This document shows positions 56,713 through 64,000 of a stretch of 64,000 nt of DNA, one piece after another. Source of the stretch: Drosophila persimilis (Eukaryota; Arthropoda; Insecta; Diptera; Drosophilidae); NCBI RefSeq assembly GCF_003286085.1, contig NW_020825355.1, positions 1,116,001-1,180,000 on the forward strand. Direction: 5' to 3'. A program made the translations under genes and the position numbers. Below the pieces are notes generated by a model that ran no database searches, had not been told where the DNA came from, and saw only the letters and a list, made by a program, of their open reading frames with translations. Numbering within the stretch: the first letter of the stretch is position 1; each line of letters opens with the position of its first letter.

Positions 56713-59156
56713 TGCTGCACACTCCTCCTGCCGCTTATCTATCCGCTGGAAAGGCGCTCAGCCAAGCGTTTAGTTTAATCTCTTAATTCTTTTTCTTGAT
56801 ATTTTCTCTCAAGTTGAAGAGGTTTTTGTGTTCCCGCATTCCTCGGCTATTCAGGGCCTGTTTGTTGCACATATACCCCCGTTGCATGCCCCTTTGGTCA
56901 TAAATCAGGCGGCCAAAGGGCGGAAATTAATATTTTAGCCGCACATAGGGGGGAGGAGGGGGGGCACACAAAATACCTGTCATAAAGGTAAATGTCATAA
57001 AACGATGCGTGTGTCCCCCCGCCCCCACCCCCCCAGCAGATGCTGATCCTGCCGCGAGAGAGAGAGAGGGACTCCAAGGAGTGGGTGCGTGACGACTGGC
57101 GTCGGCTTGTCGGTGTCGGTGTCTGTGGTGCCTCCATTTCATATCTCTTTCTTCCAAGTTTATCAGCGTCCTGGGCGTCCTGCGCGGATGTCAGAGTAAG
57201 TGAAATATTTCCAAACAAATAAAATGAAATGTGCCCCAAAAACGCGCACAAAACAATCCCCAAAGATACAGCCACAGAGAGGGGGGCAAGAAAAAGAGTG
57301 TAAGGAAGAACAAACACAAAAAAAGTAAAAAGAAAAACCGGGAGACAGCCAGCGAAATGGTAACATGACATAAACATGACATTTGACTTTCGCTGGGAGT
57401 CCGGGGGGGGGGGGACACCCGTGTGGCACGTGACTGGCCGTTGAACGGAAAATCATATGCACCTTTTGTTAAGAAATTATAAGCCCAAGCACGCAAATCA
57501 AAAATGCACGAAAAATGTAATGCCAAAGCGGGAAAAGGCTGAGTGGGAGAGGGAGAGGCAGAGCGAGAGAGAGTGAGTGAGAGTCGCTTAGCTAAGTGCC
57601 ACAAGTGCCCCAAAGACATAGAGCCACCTAAACATCGATAGAAGTCGAAGGGAGGGCTAGAGAACAGCCTCGACTCGAAGGCGAAGATGCATTCGAAAGC
57701 CTCCCACTTGAGGGGAGGACTCCTCCAGGCTCTTCCAGGGCCCTCCATGAAGCCGCAGTACTCATAAAATCACAGCCATGCCTCTGTAAGGCTTTCGATC
57801 AGCAGGAATAGCCGCGTATCAGTCTCTGAAATAGCTCCAAACGTGAGACGAAGCTCGTGTGCCTTCAATTGGGGAAACAATTGAAGAGTGAGCGAGAAAA
57901 AAAACCGAAATTTCAGTAGAAATAAGAGGAATTCGATGAAATGAGACGCTGATTCTATTGATCTATTGATTCTATCCATTCTACGGATCCATACGCTCCC
58001 TTCTAGGGCTGTTCGATGCCTGGCAGGCCAAAAGATCCACTAAAGAGTGGAATCGAAGCAACAGGGTGGCCTGAGACTGAGCCTGAGCCGCTCCTCTGCC
58101 CCTCTGCCGCAAGGGTATACAATATTCGCCCAATCAAGCACAAAACCCGAGCCCTTATTAATTTAAAAGCCTTTAGACCGACCAATCAAAAAAAAAAAAA
58201 GAGGAGAAAAAGAAAGAAATATAATGCCAGGGCCAATTTAGGAAATTGTTTTGGCATCTAAGCAAACTGTTACGACCAGAAACCCAGACATGTGGCCGCT
58301 AAAATTTATGTGCTCGACAATTGTGTGCCACTTGCCCCTCGGGGGGGAAATGAAAGTAGAAAGTTTTCAATAAATGCAGCGCCGGCAGAGGCAGAGGCAG
58401 CCCCAAGGAAGACAAGAAAAAGAACAGTCCACGAGGAAAGTCAAAGCCAATCAAGAGTGAAAACCAAAACTCGAAATCAATGGCCATTCAAGTTGAATGC
58501 ATTTCAACAGTTGATTCCACCCCGCAGCCCCCACAGCCCCCCCTCCTCCAGTGGAGGTGGAACTTCTTTCGACTTGTGAGGGGCAACTGCCATAATAATT
58601 TGCCACATCATTAACATCTCTCTCGTGGACGTGATGGACAACCCCCCAGGGGGTGGGGGGGGGGCCCAGAGAGAGAGAGAGATCAAAGCTTAGTCGAAAC
58701 TTAATAAACTCTGACAGGTCATTCGGCCGGGGCACAATACACAAATTAGAAAGGCATTAGGGGAGTCGCCGCCGCGCGACGCGCCACTCAAGACATTAGC
58801 ATTTTTAATTTCCAATAAAAATTCACAAAAATCGCCGCACAAGTAGGCGATAAAAAATTAATAAAGCTGCGATTATACAGAGACCAGAGGAGCAGAAGAG
58901 CAGAAGAGCAGAAGAGCAGAAGAGGCAGCGAGACAGTCACGGCTCAATGTCAGTCGAGGCGGATGGCGCTCAAGAAGGGGCAGAGACAGAGACAGAGACA
59001 GAGAGAGCGAGAGAGACGCCTGCCACTAGGCCAGAGAGCTGTGAAAATAATTTGAAATTCAATTTTCGACAATGGCACACAAAGGAATCGCGCCGCATCA
59101 GCAGCGGCAGCAGCAGCAACAGACAGCCATGGCCCAAAAGGGTGGGGAGTGGGGTT

Positions 59157-59179
59157 GGGGGGGGGGGGGGGGGGGGGGG
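59157..59179. repeat. Poly-G tract (23)
   Basis: Uninterrupted run of 23 G, preceded by GGTGGGGAGTGGGGTT, so the G-rich stretch is about 40 bp. Confidence 0.95.
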
Positions 59180-59604
59180 CGGTTGGCTGCCACGGCTCGT
59201 TAGAAGGCAAGCGAGCGTCGGCAGAAGGACCCGTACCTGTGGCCTGATTCGGGTCCAGTCCAGTGGCACGGACGAGCTCTACCATTCACCAATTCAGTCA
59301 TCGGATGCGCTTGTTGAATGTCCAACAATTGCACTGCCCACGAAGGGGCAGGAGTGGCGGGGGCGGTGGGGATGTGGCAGAGTGAAGAACCGTAGCCGTG
59401 GCAGCCGTAACAGGGCTTGAAAATGTACGATTTTATTACTCAATAAATGCAAAAACTCACGCCACTCGTAAAGTAACAAGACGGGGGCGCAGCCACGCCC
59501 AGATGTTGCGACTGCAAGGATACCCTCTGCCAGAGACCCATTTCAAGGGACGGCACTGTTGAAGGCACACAGTCTCTGTGGCACTGTGGCGTCGGTTTCT
59601 TAGA

Positions 59605-60310
59605 TTTTTATATAAAGCAATGCATTAAAATACATAATATAATAATATAATATAATCTAATAAAATAATAATAAAATAAAATTGTATATAAATAACAATA
59701 AATAATATAATATTATATTAATATAATAAAAGTAATAAAAAATAAAATAAAATTTAATAGGAAAAAATATAAAATAATATAATAAGAAATAACATAATAT
59801 AATAATAATAAAATATAGAAATATAAAAAAAAGTATAATTTAATATAATTAAAATAAAATACAATAATAAATCAAATAATATAATTTAATATAATAAAAT
59901 AATAGTCACTGAAACTTGTATATAAATAATATAATTTATTATATTATAAAATTTAAAAATAATTAAATATAATATAATAATAATATACAAATAATATAAT
60001 ATGATAATTATAAAATATAAAATATAGTAAACTATAATTTGAAATAATAATAATAAAATAAAGTAATAAATAATATAATAATAATAAAATATAGTAATCC
60101 CTCATCTTCCCTATTTGTATCTCTCATTTGATCTGATCACAAATGAATACCGCATCAAATATATAATATTTAAGGATCTTCTGGCTATCTTTCCCCTTCA
60201 ATTATCAAATTATTTTCGACCATTTCCCATCTGATATTTATATATATATTATCATATTTATCGCTTATTCTGTCCAGAATTTGGGTATTTTACTTATAAT
60301 TATATTTATT
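59605..60310. repeat. AT-rich, A-biased low-complexity block
   Basis: About 700 bp of 'aataatataataaaat'-type words. A-rich on plus, unlike the T-rich blocks at 27.5, 30.5 and 41-48 kb. It lies between a GGATACCC motif (59517) and a GGGTATG motif (60472), so it may be the interior of one element flanked by inverted DINE-like ends; inference. Confidence 0.85.
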
Positions 60311-60444
60311 TTTAAATACCAGAGGGTAAGCCTCTTGCGCACCCGCCAACCCCCGGCTCACTAACCCCCGTCCAGCGCCACATCGGACGATAGAGAGATT
60401 TTTTTTCGATATTTATCGAAGGAGAAGTGTTTGCCTGCTGATCG

Positions 60445-60482
60445 CGCATACCCCACCGTCTCAAGTACTTGTAGGGTATGAA
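60445..60482. mobile_element. CATACCCC..AGGGTATG terminal-stem motif, DINE-like
   Basis: 'cataccccaccgtctcaag' and 'tacttgtagggtatg' form an inverted pair with a short spacer, the same layout as the DINE-1 end (TATACCC, about 16 nt, GGGTATA). The middle does not match DINE-1 well. Confidence 0.35.
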
Positions 60483-60484
60483 AA

Positions 60485-63400
60485 ATCCAAGGCCTTTCTG
60501 CTGCACTTGCTCCTGCCTTGGCCCTTACCCCTCGTGCTCCTGCCTTGGCCCCAAACTCCTCCAGGTCCTGCCTTGGCCCCTACTCCCCAGGTCCTGCTCC
60601 TGCCTCTGCTCCTGCTTCCGCCTGTGAAGCTGCGTTGTCTTTAAGTTCGCTTTGGCTTGAATTACATTCAGTTTCCTGTGAGATAGAGAGAGAGAGAGAG
60701 AGAGAGAGACACGGACACGGACACGGCCACGGGACACCCTCGAGTCTTCTTTTTCTGGGTTAATGTTGGCAGGTGGAAATATTCGAAATCCCCAGCGGTT
60801 TTGAACTCCGCATCGCTCCGCTCCGCAACGCCAGCGGCAGAGCGGCAGAGCGGGGTCATGCATAATTTAAAATTAATTTCGTTCTATGTTAAATTTTCGC
60901 AATGGTTTTAGAGGCGGCGATTTTCGAAATGTGGGCAGGGGCCAGGGGGCTGGGGGGCTGGGGGGGCAGGAGTCTCTGTGTCTCTGTGGCCGGCGGAGCG
61001 ACCGAATGAAATATTATATTGGTGGCATTGTGTTTTCGTTGCTGAATTAATAGGGCAAATTGAAATTTTGATAGCCATCAAATATTTATGGATAGGATCT
61101 CGTTTGATATTTGACCTCAGCAAATGCGGGGCGACCTGCGGGGGCGGGGGGAGGGGAGAGGAGGAGCAGGCGTTGTATACATAAATCAAGTGTCTGCCTT
61201 TTGATTAAAGCTCACTGCCCCCCTCTACCCCCCCTCTACCCCCCTCTCCACCCCCTCTCTCCATTCAAAGAATCGTAAAAGATTGGACGCCAAGTTTTGC
61301 TTGAATTTCTCTCCTCTTTGGATTGTGGGGCATAAATTGGCTGCTGTCGGGACTTTTAATTGCAACAAAATAATTATGGCGCCCCTCGAGGGTAAATTGC
61401 AAATTGGAAAACGGCACAAAACTCTGCAAACGGGGCGCCAAAAACACAGCGCTGCAGTTTTTCGCTAAAATTAAAAGCAAATGAAACAAAAGACACAACA
61501 GAACAATGGCAGGGCGGAAGGGAGGGAGGTAGGGAGGTGGAGAGGGCGAGCCTCCGATTGGGTTAAAGGTTACGGGAAACGATAGTTGGGGCTTCCCTTG
61601 AGCTTCTCGTCGAAGTCTTTAGGGTCCCTGGTAGTCCAAGGAAAGTCCGCAGCAAACCATTTAGCAGTTTATTTCGGGGTTTCGGCCGGGTAGGGGGGCT
61701 GGGAGGGGCGTGGTGGTGCTGTTCGGGTGTCGGGCACTTTTATGACTGCAGCAAGTGTGTGCCACGAAAGTTGAAGACGTTGCCAGCCCAAAAACAATGG
61801 GAGGAGGGGGAGCGGGGGGGAGGGCCTCTCGACATCAGTGCGTGACGCATTCCGGGGGCTGCACTTGAAACTTGAGACCCCCACCGCACCGCCCCCCTCC
61901 ACTGGCTGCCTTTGTGGCAGTGTTCTGTATCTGGCCATGCTGCAAAGTGTTAGATAAAGTTTTTTGGGGCCAGGCGCCACTTTGTTGACTTGCCAGAGAA
62001 ACCCCGCCCCACCCCTGCCCCGCCGACCAGACACACACAGAAAGCAGCAGCAGCAAAACAGAAAACTTATTGAAATGAAGATCGGTGGCCAGGCCAAGCC
62101 AGGCGAGGCCCATTGTTGCAGTTGTATCGTTCGTGTGGCAACAACTGTGCCACTCGCAAACCGACGACTGCAAGTGTAGCATTTTGATAAAGTTTATTAA
62201 ACTTTAAAGTGTCTGTAAGTAAACGAACAGCACACAATGTTGACTGCGGGGTCCAAGGAGGGCCAGAGAGAGCCAGAGAGAGCCAGAGAGAGCTTCTCCC
62301 CAAACACTTGAGCACAATTAGGGCCCAAGAAGCTGCCAAAGGAGGGCCATAGCTCAAGGAACACGAAATACCCCAGCAGAAAAGTCGATTTCATACGAAA
62401 GTACTCAAAGAAAAGGGTTTCCAGAAAGGAATTTCTAGTTTTCGAGGTTTTTCCGATAAATATTCAGCCGATAGAGACCCACAAGGCACTTCCAGGGGCC
62501 AAAAAAGTGGGAAAAGTGATCTAAATTAAAGGAATTTGGACTTTTTCAGGGTTATATTTCCCGAAAAGACTCAAAAGAACTACCCCCAAGGGGTTTTGTG
62601 TCTTAATTATTGGAAAAAATGAATCAAATGAATGGAAATTTGTGTGAAATTCTAAGAAAATTCCTGAGCCACAAACCATTGGGAGAGGAGGCTGTTTCTC
62701 TCTAAATATTTCCTATAAAACCCTGCGAACGATGCCCAGCCCAACACTATCCTGTACTTGCCCCATTCCTGCCTCCTGCCACATCGATTGATCCCCTTTT
62801 TGGCGCAGCATCCCCTCCATAAAAAGTAAATAAAACAACATACGACACGACAAGCGGCTCAAATTAAATAAATTACGTGATCTTATTAAAGAAAGGGGCG
62901 ACTGGAGGGGGGGTAGACTAGTGCGAAAGGATGGGGGGAGGGGGGTGGAGGGGGGTAATAGTGCCACACACACACACAAATGTAAGTTTATTTCCATTCG
63001 GAGTAAAACGTAACTAAGATTAACTGTTGCGCGATGGATCCAAACACTCCACACAGTGAATCTGCCACCAGGTGGCACGTAACTACTGCCTACGCCCCCA
63101 AAAGTGGCAGTGGGTGCCGCCAGAGGGGCCGCCAGAGGCTTGGAGTCGGAGAGGATTTGCGGCCGAAGATAGAGTTGGATTTTTGGCACTAGCGGGGAAA
63201 ATTAAGTGCCTCAGCCCGTTGCCCGTTGCCGGTGGCAGTGCCACAAGCAGCTGGAAAATTTATATCAAAAAGTTAACGCAACGCGCAACCGCATCACCAA
63301 CGCCCCCTCACCGCCCCTCACCGCCCTTCCACCCCCCCCCGCCCCACAACGAAAAATCGTTGGACCGAGGTCCGAGCAACATTTGGCTATGGAGACGGAG

Positions 63401-64000
63401 TCCATTTGAAAGTCTGCCCTGCCCCCCACGAAAGAAGGGAAGAAGGCAAGGGAGGCCCCCGCCCCCCCCCCTTCTGTTGGCTGCTATTTCCTGTGCCCCT
63501 CGCGCTGCTCTTTCTTTGGCGCGTGGTATAAATCTTGCGCCGGTTTTATTTGGCTTAATGACCAGACGTGCACGGGGCTCCATAATTTACGGGGAGGCAG
63601 GCAGGAAAGGGGGGGGGGGGGGGAGGCAGCAGCAGCATGTAGATGAGACAAAGTAGGCAGAGTGTCCCGGAGTCCGGGTGTCCCGGTGTCTGGGTGCCGC
63701 ACCATTTGCTTGCTACTTGTGGAAACATGTTGCGCTTTTACTGGTGCGGGGGGGTGGAGGGGTCTCTACTTTGTCTTACTTTGCCGCTACTTTGTTGCGG
63801 CTTTTAATAGAAAATCCTTTTTGGCCAAACACGAAGCCCGAAGCCCGAAGCCTGAAGCTTTTCCGTTTCACCTGGAGCCCCACACGCCATACCATGATTA
63901 TCTCCTGGGAAAGAGAAAGTAGAGGATTTCCATTCTCAAAGAAAATCATAAGAAATGTGCCCTTGCCACTGCCCCTGCCCCTGCCCCCTCCTCTGGCTGG
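60485..64000. other. Non-coding stretch to right edge
   Basis: CTCCTGCCTTGGCCC repeats (60508-60590), GA run (60685-60709), ACGGAC repeats (60709-60733), CCCCCTCTA repeats (61217-61255), AGAGAGCCAG repeats (62265-62292), CA run (62967-62979), near-palindrome TGCCACCAGGTGGCA (63063-63077), a 15-G run (63609-63623), CCCGAAG repeats (63836-63855) and GCCCCT repeats at the end. Frames up to 194 codons lack domains. No gene. Confidence 0.55.
60685..60709. repeat. GA microsatellite
   Basis: About twelve GA units followed by ACGGAC hexamers. Confidence 0.95.

Larger units (their letters stand above)
55016..59500. other. Non-coding stretch with poly-G/C and GA runs
   Basis: CT patches (55190-55226), CTG runs (55350-55375, 55483-55503), an AGGGTATCA motif (56447), an 18-G run (56489-56506), a 23-C run (56690-56712), a GA run (57055-57069), a donor-like 'tcaga|gtaagtg' at 57193, a 12-G run (57403-57414), a perfect 9-bp hairpin 'cttcaattg...caattgaag' (57870-57893), 'gcagaagagcagaa' repeats (58888-58923), CAGAGA repeats (58980-59010) and a 23-G run (59157-59179). 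A frame at 58262-58579 has balanced composition but no ATG. No gene. Confidence 0.55.

Noticed and set aside
57191-57748. 185-codon minus frame with hydrophobic segments
   Set aside because: Overlapping minus frames share the same CT-rich DNA; crosses the 12-G run; no domain.
58262-58579. About 105-codon open stretch, basic and Ser/Pro-rich, plus strand
   Set aside because: No in-frame ATG, no convincing acceptor at its start, no homology recognised.
63072-63656. 194-codon plus frame
   Set aside because: Runs through C-rich and G-rich tracts including the 15-G run; no domain.
1-64000. LTR or LINE retrotransposons, rRNA, known microRNAs
   Set aside because: No gag/pol-type frames, no LTR pairs, no rRNA segments, and none of the common Drosophila microRNA seeds I looked for by eye in a hairpin context.

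Overview
This window looks like non-coding DNA from a Drosophila genome, and the obscura group is my best guess. The sequence shows very dense microsatellites (TG/CA, CT/GA, CAG/CTG, GGCA, GTGGCAT-type runs), pieces resembling the Drosophila DINE-1/INE-1 helentron terminus, and a short element with P-element-type ends. Species assignment is inference. I see no rRNA, tRNA, CRISPR, LTR retrotransposon, intact transposase or multi-domain protein gene. Open frames up to about 300 codons exist, but they sit on simple repeats or tandem arrays, so I treat them as chance. The window is probably a gene-poor intergenic region or a very long intron.

Layout. 0-4 kb: a short minisatellite at the left edge, then unique-looking DNA with CA and GATA runs and a candidate dCTCF core at 3.8 kb. 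4.1-6.3 kb: the most distinctive structure, a large inverted repeat with two arms of about 860 bp, roughly 95% alike by eye, around a 519-bp loop. The loop carries a 140-bp element with P-type inverted ends and a near-perfect 8-bp target duplication. Outside both arms the sequences share a splice-donor-like GTAAG context. 6.4-34 kb: simple repeats and poly-G/C tracts, a 5'UTR-like stretch ending in a good splice donor near 9.27 kb, a GA/CT-rich tandem block plus DINE-1-like piece at 10.2-11.2 kb, a 27-bp tandem block at 21.2 kb, and AT-rich tracts at 27.5 and 30.5-31.1 kb.

34.9-35.9 kb is a diverged tandem array with units of about 150-250 bp. A 15-bp minisatellite lies at 37.4-37.6 kb. At 39.8 kb there is a candidate 33-nt microexon with a strong acceptor and donor. 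From 41.1 to 48.7 kb four separate AT-rich tandem blocks share a TAGTATTTTT motif and many TATCGAT/CGATA sites (DREF/BEAF-32-type), suggesting one repeat family. A small ORF with a leucine-rich, signal-peptide-like start lies between two of them at 44.3 kb. Later come a 46-bp repeat array (51.6-52.1 kb), a 165-bp repeat with a palindrome (54.4-55.0 kb), an A-rich AT block (59.6-60.3 kb) and a DINE-1-like terminus (60.4 kb).

No gene network can be described. The parts most worth testing are the inverted repeat (possible hairpin RNA or foldback element) with its P-type insertion, the microexon, the CGATA-rich repeat cluster, and the unusual number of long poly-G/poly-C tracts (21 runs of 12 or more).
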